Made by a program: the position numbers and the translations under genes. Below the pieces are notes generated by a model, which saw only the letters and a list, made by a program, of their open reading frames with translations, did not search any database and was not told where the DNA came from. A DNA stretch of 64,000 nucleotides from Monocercomonoides exilis (taxonomy: Eukaryota; Preaxostyla; Oxymonadida; Polymastigidae), in assembly GCA_001643675.2 (NCBI GenBank), contig LSRY02000001.1:677501-741500 (forward strand), written 5' to 3'. Below are positions 1 through 10,113 of this stretch, in pieces (positions within the stretch are counted from its first letter, which is position 1; each line of letters begins with the position of its first letter).

Positions 1-982
1 CTGTTTAGCAAACCTCCATTAACTAAAAATGCATCGCCAACTCCCAATGAGCATTCCGTCAGGTACTCTGAAAGAAAACGTGTAATATTAATTGCACTCA
101 TTGCAATTCTAAATGAAAGCTCAGCATTTTGATCCGCAAGAGTCTTGAAAAGTGTGCCACAAAAAGAAAAAAGATGTGTGAAGAAATGCTTTCATACTTC
201 GCTGGCACTCATTTTTGCTTCTTTTCCGATATCCTTCACTGGCCATTCCGAGCATGGCCTAAAAAAAGGAATTGGAAAGGTAAAACAAATAATTCAAATA
301 ATAAATATGTAAAAATCAAAATATTTTAACGACTTTTAAATATTAAGTCATACTCCGAAAGAAGCATTGCAATTTTTCTGTGGCAATATTCAGCTAATTC
401 GGCAAGTGAATCGCCAGTGGACAATGCAACATCTTTATGAAAATACATAACCTCCAAAAGATTTAAAAGTACGGCTTCGTTAAAAAGCTAAAAAAAAAAA
501 TTGTTTAGGATAAAATTAAAAAACTTGTATTCAGTACAAATATTTCTTTCAAACAATAAGATAAGGCTTTGCCGATTTTTCATAAGCAGAAGGTGAAAGC
601 TTTGGGAAAACTCGAGTTTTCCATATTTCAACTGCTAAGAGATTTTGAATTAGAACTGATATCTAATGTTTACATCAGTTAATCAAGGAAATATGCGAAA
701 AATGAAATAAATTACCTTTTCTGGAAATGATAAAAAGCTTTGCACAACAAATTCATCTATATTGTATAAAACGCAATGGTGAGCTTGAGCGTTAATTTTT
801 TCAATAATTTGATGTTGTTTCATCCATCTTTTTTTAATTATTATAATAATAAAGAATGTCGAATTAATTTGATTAATCAATGATAATCATCACCTTGAAG
901 AGCCAACAATTTTTATTGAATCAACAGGTATCAACTCTTTTATATAAGCCTCGCACTCCATCGGAGTTAATCCATCTGACAT
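1..982 (-). CDS. ZMYND10: ZMYND10-like dynein-arm assembly protein, 5' half (partial)
   Basis: ZMYND10 (BLU) is a cytoplasmic factor that helps fold and pre-assemble axonemal dynein arms. I read six exons on the minus strand: 982-894, 827-716, 662-555, 487-354, 258-198 and 143-1, joined by GT..AG introns of 53-95 nt that keep frame. Family landmarks in order are QHQIIEKINAQA, LLAVEIWKTRVFPKL, LLNLLEVMYFHKDVA, then ELAEYCHRK, and finally ADQNAELSFRIAMSA with ITRFLSEYLTE. These follow the N-terminal half of the animal protein (HENLEKLNMQA, VEMWKQKVFPV, NLLETVFFHKEV, YCHRKL). The start ATG at 982 is the first in frame. The C-terminal half, with the MYND zinc finger, lies beyond the left edge. 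Exon edges are my own splice predictions. Family identity is fairly secure; the exact 354/258 junction is less so. Confidence 0.8.
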
Positions 983-1472
983 TTTTTCGTATTTTTAAAT
1001 ATGGGGCAAAAAAAGAAAAGAATCAAACTTTGGGGCATTAAATTATTGATAATCACAATGACATCCGCAGATTACGTAATGATGATAGTTCTGTCTTGAT
1101 TCAATAAAGTTTGATGAAACAAACCATCTTTTTAATGCTTTCAAAACATAATTTTTATGCTTTCATCGAATTTACTGATCCAATTATTAAAGAAGTTCTT
1201 CCTTATTTCTGAACTAACATATTATTTATAATTGTTCGAATTAAAACTCTTTCCTGTTGAAAAAATCAGAAAATAAAGGTTTTAATTTTTCCTTTTCTTA
1301 TTTCAATTTTTAGAACTGCAGAAATATCAAAATTTCACCAATAAATAATAATATTGGCTGATATTATTTAAATAAAATATTTTGCTGTTGTGATTCGTTC
1401 CTTGTTATTTTAAAATAATGATATCATAAATTTAACCTTCGTTTGAAAAACTGACTTTATTTAAATGATAAC
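983..1472. other. AT-rich intergenic DNA upstream of the ZMYND10-like gene
   Basis: No convincing ORF or RNA gene is visible. It must hold the promoter of the minus-strand gene starting at 982, but I see no recognisable element. Confidence 0.4.
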
Positions 1473-1840
1473 GTTCAGTTCGTGCAAAAAATACAGGACA
1501 AGATCGATATCTCAATAACCGCAAGAAGTCAAATTTTGCTAATTTTCCTCAAAATATGTCTCATCACCACAAACTCATGTGACACACAAGACTTTCATAA
1601 CTTCCTCGTTTGAGCTCAGAAAAATTTATTATTAAAATCTCGTAGAAACTCAAAATCCTATTTCTCAGAGATTTCGATATAAATTTTTTCTGAGCATAAA
1701 CGAGGAATTTATTATAGTTTTGTTTGTCACGTGAGTTTGTGTTGATGAGATATATTTTGAGGTAAATTAGCAAATTTTGACTTCTTGCGGTTATTGAGAT
1801 ATCGATCTTGTCCGGTATTTTTTGCGCAAACTGTATCCGA
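1473..1840. repeat. Palindromic MITE-like repeat (type B)
   Basis: Two arms of about 155-165 bp lie in inverted orientation around a short centre near 1650. The left arm contains GACAAGATCGATATCTCAAT and CCGCAAGAAGTCAAA. The right arm has their reverse complements (TTGACTTCTTGCGG, ATTGAGATATCGATCTTGTC). Identity is high but there are several mismatches. The shape is that of a foldback MITE. An overlapping minus-strand ORF is just the right arm read through and is not a gene. Confidence 0.75.
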
Positions 1841-2213
1841 AACAAAAAATTTTTAAAAAATTTACCTGTTTTGTTTCTAAATAAAAAAAAATTCTTTTGG
1901 ATATTATATTTTTATTATCAAAAACGATTCAATATATTTCTTTGAGGATTTTTATACGAACTTGGAAAAGTTTTTTCTTAATTTTTACAAAATTATTTTT
2001 TCTCGAACTCATCTGAAGCATCAGTTTGTGTTACAAAAATCATCCATTTAACAAATGGACAAAATTCTTCTTGTTATGGACATAAAATAATTTGATAATT
2101 TTTCAACGTCTAAAAAAGTTGTGATAAATAAAATTTCATCACCAATTAATAGTGTTCTTCTTTATGGAATCAGTTATTTCATTTTCTAATTTAATCCAAT
2201 AAGCCAAAAATTA
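1841..2213. other. AT-rich intergenic DNA
   Basis: Low-complexity A/T runs only. No gene seen. Confidence 0.4.
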
Positions 2214-2715
2214 TGGGTGATTATTTTTGATATCATATTTTTTCAGTTAAATTTTTTAAATAAGAAAATTTGTTTTGCATTTTTGTCAGTGAACATCGAA
2301 AAGTTATTACACAATTTACAAAAAAAAAAATAAAAAATACACATGAATGCATTTCAAACGTTTGGTTTTGTGACAATTGCAATTCAAAAAGTGTGCGTGA
2401 TATTTTTTTCCATGTTAAAAAGATATTTTTAAATTCAACACTTAGAAAAAAATAATGATTTGGGTGATTATTAATGACATCATATTTTTTCTTTCATCAT
2501 TTTCGAACAGAAAATTTCCCTAAATGTGAACTGAAGAACATTGAAAAATGAAAAGGCTAATCATTCACATTTTCATCTTTAATTCTGTTGAAACATTTGT
2601 GTAAATACAATTGTGATAATTTTAGCATTTGAATACAAAATCTCTTTCCAATGATAAATAACGTTTGAAAAATAAACACCCCGAAAAAAGTTATGATTTC
2701 AAATATAATCACCCA
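2214..2715. repeat. MITE-like repeat (type C) with TTA flanks
   Basis: The left end reads TGGGTGATTATTTTTGATAT and the right end, reverse-complemented, TGGGTGATTATATTTGAAAT, giving an inverted terminal repeat of roughly 30 bp. TTA flanks both ends (left ..TTA|TGGG, right CCCA|TTA..), the size and sequence of target duplication expected for PIF/Harbinger-type elements. The interior has no credible ORF. A second TGGGTGATTATTAATGAC stretch near 2460 suggests an internal duplication or nested copy. Confidence 0.6.
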
Positions 2716-3324
2716 TTACAAAAATAATAACCCTTTTTTAATATCAAAAAAATATCAATTCGAAATCGAAAAAGTTAAAATCAAAATCGAAAAAGTTTGA
2801 ACCAAGATAGAAAATACTGAATTCAACATCGTTGATTCATTAATCATTATTAGTTTAGAAAATATTTAAAATTCAGATTCATGTAAGTTTTCTTTTTTTC
2901 AGTGAATGATCAAACAGATTTCACATATTCTCACCAGAATCCAATTTTAGAATAAATAAACTTCTTTTCATGTTTTGAATTAAACAATTTCTAATTTGAA
3001 TAATTCATTTCGGTCTTGAATTAAACTTTTTCGATTTAGTGTGAAAATTCGATGTTGTATTTAACTTTTTTGTTGTTGAATAATTTAAGGTATTTTTTCG
3101 TTATTAATAAATTCAAAATGCTATTGAATAAATTCGATAGAATAAAAAGCAATTGAACATTAAATCTTTGGACATTCTTCTGTTTGCAAAAGGATGATTT
3201 TTAATAGACTGTTTTTTTTCTTCCAAAAATTTTTTGTGATCTGTGATCTGGCTTTAAATATCCAAATAGGAATTTTTCTTAAAAAATATTTATAATTTAA
3301 AAAACAAAAAATGCTGATAATATT
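2716..3324. other. AT-rich intergenic DNA
   Basis: No gene seen. Simple variations of TTTTTCGATTT and AAATTC are common. Confidence 0.4.
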
Positions 3325-3564
3325 TGTCAAAATTTTTTTGAAAAGTTCCATTTGTTCAATTTTCCAAAAATTTAATATTTCATATTTTCATCATATTTCT
3401 GTTTTCACTCACGAAATCACACCCAAACGGATAAAATAACTTTAACAAGGATTTGTTTCAATGACAGCAAAATTTGGTGAGTGGAAATAGAAATTTGATC
3501 GAAATATGAAATTTTTATTTTATTAGAAAATTAAACAAATGGAACTTTACAAAAAATTTTGACA
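3325..3564. repeat. Palindromic MITE (type A, copy 1)
   Basis: A 240-bp member of a family found four times here (also 8011-8253, 51974-52215, 54931-55172). The ends are TGTCAAAATTTTTTTGAAAAG and its inverted partner. The interior is itself near-palindromic, with GGTGAGTGGAAA and AGAAATTTGATC blocks facing their complements. It is non-coding and probably mobilised in trans. Confidence 0.75.
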
Positions 3565-4609
3565 TTTATTTGTCTCAAATTTCAAAAAATACCAAAAAAT
3601 TATTTTTTTTAAGTTTTTCAAAATTCAACTTCTAGAAATATCGTTTTTTCACTAAAGGTTTTCTTATGTTTAATAATAATAAAAGTGATCTCCTTTTTTT
3701 TTGCATTTATTTTCTAATCTTTTTTTTCCATTTTGATTAGTTAGACAAATAAGTTTAAATCTTGAATCAAAATAGTAATATTTTCAATTGTAATTTTCAA
3801 TAAAAAAAAAAAAAAATAAAAGGAGAATTTCTTTTGTGATTTGTGATTTTTTTTGAAAATCAAAACTTTTATTTGCGGTGTTGATTATTTCGAAAAAATG
3901 TTGTCATTTGCCTAATTAATAGTATATAAATAAAAAATATATCTCAATTGTTACAAAAGCAAATAGTTGATGAAAAAGAAAGACGGAGATGTATTAGATC
4001 GTGATTATCACAATTTTGTGTTTATTTACAAAATCTTAAAAAATAATTATCAAATCGAAGTTTTTGAACGAAGAAATATGATCTTTATAAAAATCATCTA
4101 ATTCTAACAGAAACATATCTTTTGGGAATGGGGACAATTTTATTAATGTAATTTGTTCAAATAAGGAATATTTTTTTTTTTGTTTCTTTTTCATTCCACA
4201 AAATAACAAACTTTAATTCATGTTTATTCAGAAAAAGAAAAAAACATTTGACTTTTGTTTTCTAATCATTTTGCAACTTTTATTTTAGAAAATTGTTTTT
4301 CAGGCCGATTTATTTCTCAATTCAAAAAAGATGAAAAATTCACTAACAACAATTATTTTTGTTTGATTTTGTTATTAATCAGTCATTGTTCGTATGCATA
4401 ATTCACGATTTCAAACACGCGAAACTTAAATGTATGGAAAAAAAGCTCATCAAGGTTTTTGATTCACAAAAATCTGAGTGAAAATTAATAATTGCGATAA
4501 TAAAAAATAACTTTCCAACTAATTGATTGAACAAATTCAGTCTTTACAAAAAATACACGAAATTATTATTTATCTTTAACATTTTACACAAATTTCCTCT
4601 TTTGAACTT
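3565..4609. other. AT-rich intergenic DNA
   Basis: About 1 kb of A/T-rich sequence with long T and A runs. No ORF with coding character and no RNA gene recognised. Confidence 0.4.
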
Positions 4610-4760
4610 GATTGATTTGACTGCGTCAAGTGGCATTCGATCGGTCAACATCCAATAAGATCGATCTAATGTCATTGAGACCCAGTCAAATTGGATGTGA
4701 CTCAGTCACATCCGATGTTTTCAATTCTGGGTTTCATGATCACAGAAAAAATATATTTTT
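4610..4760. repeat. Left subterminal repeats of Harbinger copy 1
   Basis: A cluster of short palindromic motifs of the form TGACTNAGTCA or TGACTNNGTCA (TTTGACTGCGTCAAG, GTGACTCAGTCAC) sits just upstream of the transposase start. Matching motifs lie at the far end of the element (6893-6918) and near 62.6 and 63.5 kb. Repeated palindromes at element ends are typical transposase binding sites. The function is inferred. Confidence 0.55.
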
Positions 4761-4801
4761 TATGGGTCATTTCACTTGCTTGTTTCTATTTTTTTCACAA
4801 A

Positions 4802-6324
4802 ATGTCGCAATCAACTTTTTTGGACATATTAGTGAGAGTGGAAAAGAGAAAAGCTATCACTGCACCAGCGCACATCACTCCTTCACCTGTAAAAAAAACC
4901 CTCATCGAATCCGCTTGCAAATATATGAAAGTTGATAAAACTCATGCATTTTTTCGACTCACTGGATTTACTCGTTTTTAATGCGATTTGCTTTATCAGT
5001 TATTAAGCAAAGAAAGCCCTCTTCATCGGGGGAAAGAAAAAACAATTGAAAAATTTGAGGATCAACTCTTTCTTCTTTTGAATTTTTTGCATCTTGGATC
5101 AACATCCTTCACTCATTTTCTCGTTTCTTCTTTTTATGAAACACAAAATTCAACAATTAAATTACTTCACAGCATTGTTCAAAATATTAAAGTCAATCTG
5201 ATCGATTTGTTTATCACATTTCGACCAGACAGATTAGATGATATGAGAGATGTGGGTGTTGTGGTCGACTGCACAGTTCTTCAAATCAACAGACCAGCTG
5301 GAAGCTTGCAGTTTGGAACAAAATTCTACAGCGGGAAACATCATATCTACTGCGTGAAGGCTGAAGTTGGTGTTAACCCGCGCACCGGAACAGCCAGCAC
5401 TGTCAGTTCCATTCACACTGGCTCAACACACGACTTTTCTATCTTCAAGGAGCATTTCCCACAATTTAAGGCGCAGCTTGGGGGCTCAAAGGTGCTTGCG
5501 GTCTCGGCATACATCGTGGCGAGGAATGATTTGGATGCATGTATTACGAAACCTGTCGGAACTCCTCAGCTGGCATCGCGGCGAGTAATTGTTGAGCGTT
5601 ATTTTGGTCGTTTGAAAACTCTTTTCGCAGTCTTTCGCCACAATTGGCCATTTCAGGTCGAAAAGATTGCTGACTACTTCATTGTTACATGCGCACTGAC
5701 AAACCTCCACATCATTCACAACCCATTAACTGGGCTTGACTGCGAAGCTAATCAGAGGTTCATCAATGAACTATACATAATTACAACAAGAAAAACAGAA
5801 GCAAGGAGACTTTTCAACGATAGATATCGGGCTAAACTTAAGAATAGACTCAACCCAGAGGCCACTCCAACTTCTTGAATTACAGTTCTGCTTGCAGAAG
5901 AAGCTTGCGTGAATTTTTATTTTTTACACATATTATTCTTTATAACATTTATTTTCTTCTTTTTTATATTTCAATAACCATAACTATCTTTTTCAGGTGA
6001 TTTTGATGACCAACAAACCCAAAATTGTGAAAAAGAAGAGAAAGAAGAAGAAAAAGAAGAAAAGGAAAAGAAAAAGAAAATTTTTATTGAAGAAAAAGAA
6101 AAAAGAAAGAAATTATTATGTTGAATAGTAAAAATGATGAAATAGAAGATGAAAGAAATAATGTTATTGGCACATGGTTCATTCCGAACCAATGGAAAAG
6201 TCTTTGCCTTCTTCAACAATCTTCTTCTTCAATTTTTCCTTCTTCTTCATGTTCATCATCTGATGAGAAAAGAGAAAGAGTAAGTGAATCGCCTTCACAA
6301 TCTCCTTTAGCAAATAAAAAATGA
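4802..6324 (+). pseudogene. Harbinger/IS5-type DDE transposase, two exons, copy 1
   Basis: A DDE_Tnp_4-type transposase that would cut and join DNA at the element ends. It starts at ATG 4802 (MSQSTFLDILVRVEKRK). Exon 1 keeps one frame to about 5906 but carries TAA at 4979, where sister copies have Glu in the E/CFDLL motif. It carries TGA at 5876, where sisters read Ser. Catalytic landmarks are VVDCTVLQI (first Asp), HDFSIF, VSAYIVA (the Asp of DSAYIGA is lost) and VERYFGRLKTLF (Glu). A 90-nt intron (5907-5996, possible GC donor, TTTTTCAG acceptor) leads to exon 2. That exon has a Lys/Glu-rich tract, then TWFIPNQWKS at about 6172-6201 and a Ser-rich tail ending at 6324. One frameshift lies within the Lys/Glu tract. 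The missing second Asp plus the stops make it inactive. Confidence 0.75.
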
Positions 6325-6892
6325 GTTTTTTCTTATTTTTTATATAAACATTCACCTTCATCACCTTTTTTGATAATCACAATACACTTTTGATGTTTGA
6401 GATAATATTTGTTTTTGTTATTATTAAACATACTTAAAAATATTAAAATTTTTGATTGAAAATTGTTTTTAATTCTTTAAAGCTTTAAATAAAAAATTAA
6501 AATGAGAATTGAATGAAAATGAACATTTAAACAAACACGTACATGCAAATATTTAAAAATCCATTCAAATATGCTATTACTGTTGTTTTTTTTGTGAAAA
6601 AGTTGGTAATCCTTACAAAAAATGCGTTAAAACTTGTTACAAATACATAGTATTAAAAATTGATAAAAGCAAAAAACTGATCAAAAATGGCTTTCATAAT
6701 ATCTATTAAACACACAAACCAAATTCTAAAACACAACTAAAAACATTTGTAAAGAAATTAACAAAACAAAAAAGTTACGATCACAACACTCAAAACAAAT
6801 TTTATTGATAATTCTGAAGCTGAAAACATGTGGGATTGAGTGAAATTCGATTAAAAATAGAGAAATTCGATAAACCAGACATAAATCGATTT
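6325..6892. other. 3' part of Harbinger copy 1, non-coding
   Basis: A/T-rich sequence between the end of transposase exon 2 and the right subterminal motifs. No gene seen. Confidence 0.4.
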
Positions 6893-6930
6893 GACTGAGT
6901 CACATTTTCGCGACTCAGCCTAACCCTAAT
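6893..6930. repeat. Right subterminal repeats of Harbinger copy 1
   Basis: Contains TTTGACTGAGTCACA and GCGACTCAGCC, the counterparts of the motif cluster at 4610-4760. Confidence 0.5.
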
Positions 6931-7170
6931 CAAGTTCTATTTCCTAGTGAGGGATTTTACCCGGTACCAGAATTTAACCCTATACCACTCTTTCAATGAT
7001 CACATTTTCTTTTTATTTTTGAATTATTGTTTTTCAGATAAATAAATGAATCAAAAAAATAAACCAATGAATGTTTAGTATTATTATAAAAAAATAAACG
7101 GAGAATAAATTACAAAAGCAATTCTGTCAACAGGAAATAAATGTTTTGATAAAATTGTTATTATTTCAAT

Positions 7171-8760
7171 TCACTTCAACAAATCAATATTCGAATCCGA
7201 TGAATAATAAAATGCACCTGTCACAGCTGCAGAAGGAGCTTTTGAAGGTTTGATGAGTGACGAAGCCCATTCTGAAGAACTTTGTGGTAACGTTTCTAAA
7301 ACTTTCGATGGTTCGAAAGGATTCCATCCAGAAACTCTCCAAGAAGTTTCAATTGTTTTTGGATTAAAAGCAAAAGACAAAGCGTATTTCAAATTTTGCA
7401 TAAAATTTGTCCGTATTGATGACGCTGTATGCTCAGAAGGAGTTAATTTCCATTTCTGGAAAGAGTGCTTCAAATTTGCATTGACGAACATGTCGTTTGG
7501 CTGAATCAGATGCGATGTGTGTGATGGAAGGCGAATAACGTCAATCAAATTACCTTTCGCACATTTTAAAACATTTTCATCGAAGTGCCCAACCCCGCCA
7601 TCCATGATAAGCAATGCGTGCATTCCACTCTTTCCAACAGCTGCTCTCTTTGCGACGATGTCTGGAACAAAAGATGAAAAGAAGATTTTTTGAAACAAAG
7701 CTAATGTCATGTGTCCTGTGTCTGAAGGAACAAAAAACAACGACTGATTAGATGCTGCAATATACTCTGCGGGGACAGAGGCAAAAGGGATGAAAATCGG
7801 AACCCTATATCTGTCCCCATCTGCTGAAGTCATCAAAAGAAGAGTAGTCGAAGTCGGGATTGCAGGTTCTGGCACAGTTGGAGAAGAGCTGGAAGAGTCA
7901 TCTGAAATCACCAATGTTGGAGGTTGATCCGAAGAGTATGTGGACGTTTCATCCAAATTAAACATTAAAGAAGATGGATATTTTTCCACGTCAATGAACT
8001 TTTTGACATTTGTCTAAATTTTTTTTGAAAAGTTCCTTCTGTTTAATTTTCAAACAGAATAAAAATTTCATATTTCGATCAAATTTCTGTTCTTACTTAC
8101 GAAACTTCACTTAAAATAAAATTATAACATCGTCAAGATTTTGTTTCAATGGCAGCAAAATTTGGTGAGTGGAAACAAAAATTTGATCGAAAAATGTAAT
8201 TTTTATTCAATTTGAAAATTAAACAAAAGGAACTTTTCAAAAAAATTTAGACATTTGCAAAAAAAGGTTCCAAACAATCCTTTGTTGAATGAGCTGCTCT
8301 TGCAGGCAGAAGAGGAGTTGGTGATGTTTTATGAAATTCTGGATGTCTTTTCAAAAATAATTTCCTTCACGTTTTTGTTAATGACATGCACTTCGGAGTG
8401 CATCCCGGACGTTTCCGCATGATATCAAGAGCCTTTTTCTCATTATATTACAAAAATGAACACTCAAAAAACGAACAAACCATTTCAATAACTTCTTTAA
8501 ATGTCGGAAAGCTTCGTTTTCTGATTTTTACCTTTTTTTCTTCAACTAATTTCGCTTCTTCTTCTCCTGTCAGCTTTGTTGGGCGCCAACTCTTACCCGG
8601 TACTCTTCCAGAAGCAAGAGCATTTTTTGTTCTGTAAAAAGTTGATCGAGAAATGATATTATCTCTGACAAGACCTCAAACTGAACAATTTGTTTCAAAG
8701 GCCAGTTTGACCACCCTAACATTGCGCGATGAATCAGCACGAACTTCTTTCGTCGCAAGT
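7171..8760 (-). pseudogene. Pogo-type (DDE_1) transposase interrupted by a MITE
   Basis: The C-terminal catalytic half (7989-7171) is an open frame of about 270 residues. It has FNLDETSTY (first Asp), LLIMDGGVGHF (second Asp) and LPSHTSHLIQPND (third Asp, DDD type), then SWRVSGWNPFEPSK and the terminal DLLK with TGA stop. This matches the DDE superfamily endonuclease of pogo/Tigger elements. The N-terminal DNA-binding half lies upstream at about 8760-8270 in broken frames (KSWRPTKLTGEEEAKLVEEK, FKEVIEM) and aligns with the N-terminal half of the copy at 61 kb. A type A MITE (8011-8253) sits between the two halves, so no full protein can be made. The Met at 7989 is an internal residue, not the native start. 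Confidence 0.75.
8011..8253. repeat. Palindromic MITE (type A, copy 2) inside pogo copy 1
   Basis: A 243-bp repeat with ends TGTCTAAATTTTTTTTGAAAA and the inverted partner. CATTTG-like flanks are present on both sides. It separates the DNA-binding and catalytic halves of the pogo transposase, so it inserted after the pogo element did. Confidence 0.75.
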
Positions 8761-8879
8761 CTTCTGCAAACAGTCCGTTTCTTCTCAGTTAAAATTCACA
8801 TATTATTTTTTATTTCAATTTATGGCACTCAATGGTTTAGGGTTTGATTCCGGTACCTGGTTAAATCCTCAGCTTCCAA

Positions 8880-8953
8880 GTCACGATGGTGTAGTTGGTT
8901 ATCACATATGCTTCACACGCATGAGGTCTCCGGTTCGATCCCGGATCGTGACA
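8880..8953 (+). tRNA. tRNA-Val (anticodon CAC)
   Basis: The full cloverleaf can be drawn. The acceptor GTCACGA pairs with TCGTGAC and the discriminator is A. There is a D arm with AGTTGGTTA, an anticodon stem TATGC/GCATG with loop TTCACAC (anticodon CAC, reading GTG), and a T arm with GGTTCGATCC, which also serves as the B box. No intron. A T6 run follows immediately and is the expected Pol III terminator. A pogo-type transposon ends 7 bp upstream. Confidence 0.95.
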
Positions 8954-9099
8954 TTTTTTGACTTCAAACAAATTTATATAATTATAAATTATTTTTTTGT
9001 AAAAATATAATTTTGACACTGTAAATTGACGAGATATTTTAATGTAAATAATGTAAAGTTTGTTTTAAAAATTGCTTTATTTGAAAGTCGGTGATATAT

Positions 9100-9639
9100 A
9101 TGTCGATTATTTTTGCATTAATTTCTTTGTGCTCAGCTCAATGGTGTGACTGCTTCAACTGCTTGTGCGGATGCGGATTCCCCATGTGCGGAGGATGCGG
9201 AATGGGTGGATGGGGAATGCCCATGGGATACATGGGAGGTGAAGGAGGAATGGTTGGTGCTGGATATGAAAACACAAACATGGTTAATGCATATGGAGCT
9301 GGAGGTGATATGATGGGATACGGACAAGCTGCCAATGCCTATGATACAAATGCTTGTGTTGCTGATGTCAACGCGATGGGTGCCTATGGTGTCAACAACT
9401 ACGCAGTCCGCAATGCCAACCAAATGATGGTCAACAACATTAACGATGTTTGCATGGCTGGATCAAATGGATACGGTGCAGCCAACCTCAACGCTGCTGC
9501 AATGAACAACAACATGTTCGGAGAAGGAAACTTCGGAGGTGCCACAAACGCTTACGGAGGTGCTGCAGGAATGAACAACATCAATGCTGGTGGATACGGT
9601 GCAACCGGTGGAGCTGGTGGAGGGATGTGGGGATTCTAA
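9100..9639 (+). CDS. Secreted Gly/Asn/Met/Ala-rich protein with Cys-rich head
   Basis: A 179-residue protein of unrecognised family. The start is ATG 9100 (MSIIFALISLCSAQ); the upstream in-frame GTG is not used. Residues 1-13 form a signal peptide with probable cleavage before QWCDC. The mature head carries seven Cys within about 20 residues (WCDCFNCLCGCG, FPMCGGC). The rest is low complexity: GGWGMPMGYMGG, then alternating Asn/Ala/Tyr/Met/Gly stretches and a GGAGGGMWGF end. No membrane span. Composition and secretion suggest a structural, wall, adhesive or coat protein, but that is inference. Third positions are markedly G+C-richer than in neighbouring genes, consistent with strong expression. 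TAA stop at 9637. Confidence 0.7.
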   Translation: MSIIFALISLCSAQWCDCFNCLCGCGFPMCGGCGMGGWGMPMGYMGGEGGMVGAGYENTNMVNAYGAGGDMMGYGQAANAYDTNACVADVNAMGAYGVNNYAVRNANQMMVNNINDVCMAGSNGYGAANLNAAAMNNNMFGEGNFGGATNAYGGAAGMNNINAGGYGATGGAGGGMWGF

Positions 9640-10113
9640 ATAGACATCCTATCCTTGTAGCGTTGGACTTCCTCATTCATTGTGCATTGCAATTTTAAAT
9701 TTACAAACGCATTTCCAGATTTTTACGAAATAATTTCGTTTCATCAATTAAAATTTTTATTGATCAAAACGCTTTTAATTTTTCTGAGTTTCAAAAGAGA
9801 ACCGAAAAAGGAATTTTAAAACAAAAATAAATATATGGAAAAAAACATTTATGAGGTTGTTCATAAAAATCTCCATTATTGTCAATAAACCAACAAAAAG
9901 AATGGAAATAATTTTATGAATTTTTTAATGTTAAATTTTTTTTATTTGATTATTTTTTTCCACAATTGAAAACACAAAGAATCTCTTTTTGCAAATAATT
10001 TTCACAATTTGAGTCGCTCATTTTTTCTATTTGATTGCTTCAAAAATGAGTCACATGAAAAACATTTTTGATTATTCCCATAAATATCATTTTTGAAAAA
10101 CCCTTTTTTTTCA
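9640..10113. other. Intergenic, between secreted protein and Derlin genes
   Basis: A/T-rich. It holds the 3' end of the upstream gene and the promoter of the Derlin gene. Nothing else is recognised. Confidence 0.4.

Larger units (their letters stand above)
4610..6930 (+). mobile_element. PIF/Harbinger-type DNA transposon, copy 1 (decayed)
   Basis: The unit runs from the TGACT-motif cluster at 4610-4760, through the two-exon transposase gene at 4802-6324, to a second cluster of TGACTGAGTCA-type motifs near 6893-6918. Exact termini and target duplication could not be fixed by eye. A pogo-type element starts a few bases further right (6948), so the two abut. The transposase contains stops and the second exon is frameshifted, so the copy is not autonomous. 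Confidence 0.6.
6948..8872 (-). mobile_element. Pogo-type DNA transposon, copy 1
   Basis: Terminal inverted repeats of about 42 bp bound the unit. The left end reads TGAGGGATTTTACCCGGTACC and the right end, reverse-complemented, TGAGGATTTAACCAGGTACCG, both followed by an AAACCCTA-like block. Inside is a minus-strand DDE_1/pogo transposase, broken by a 243-bp MITE at 8011-8253. The right terminus lies 7 bp before the first base of a tRNA-Val gene. I found no clear TA target duplication. Confidence 0.7.

Noticed and set aside
5234-5719. ORFs in other frames of Harbinger copy 1
   Set aside because: The catalytic DDE blocks fix the true frame.
8729-9010. Plus-strand ORF of 93 codons
   Set aside because: It reads through the tRNA-Val gene and the pogo terminal repeat.
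9133-9423. Minus-strand ORFs opposite the secreted Gly-rich gene
   Set aside because: Reverse readings of Gly/Ala codons; no signal or similarity. The plus strand has the signal peptide and Cys head.
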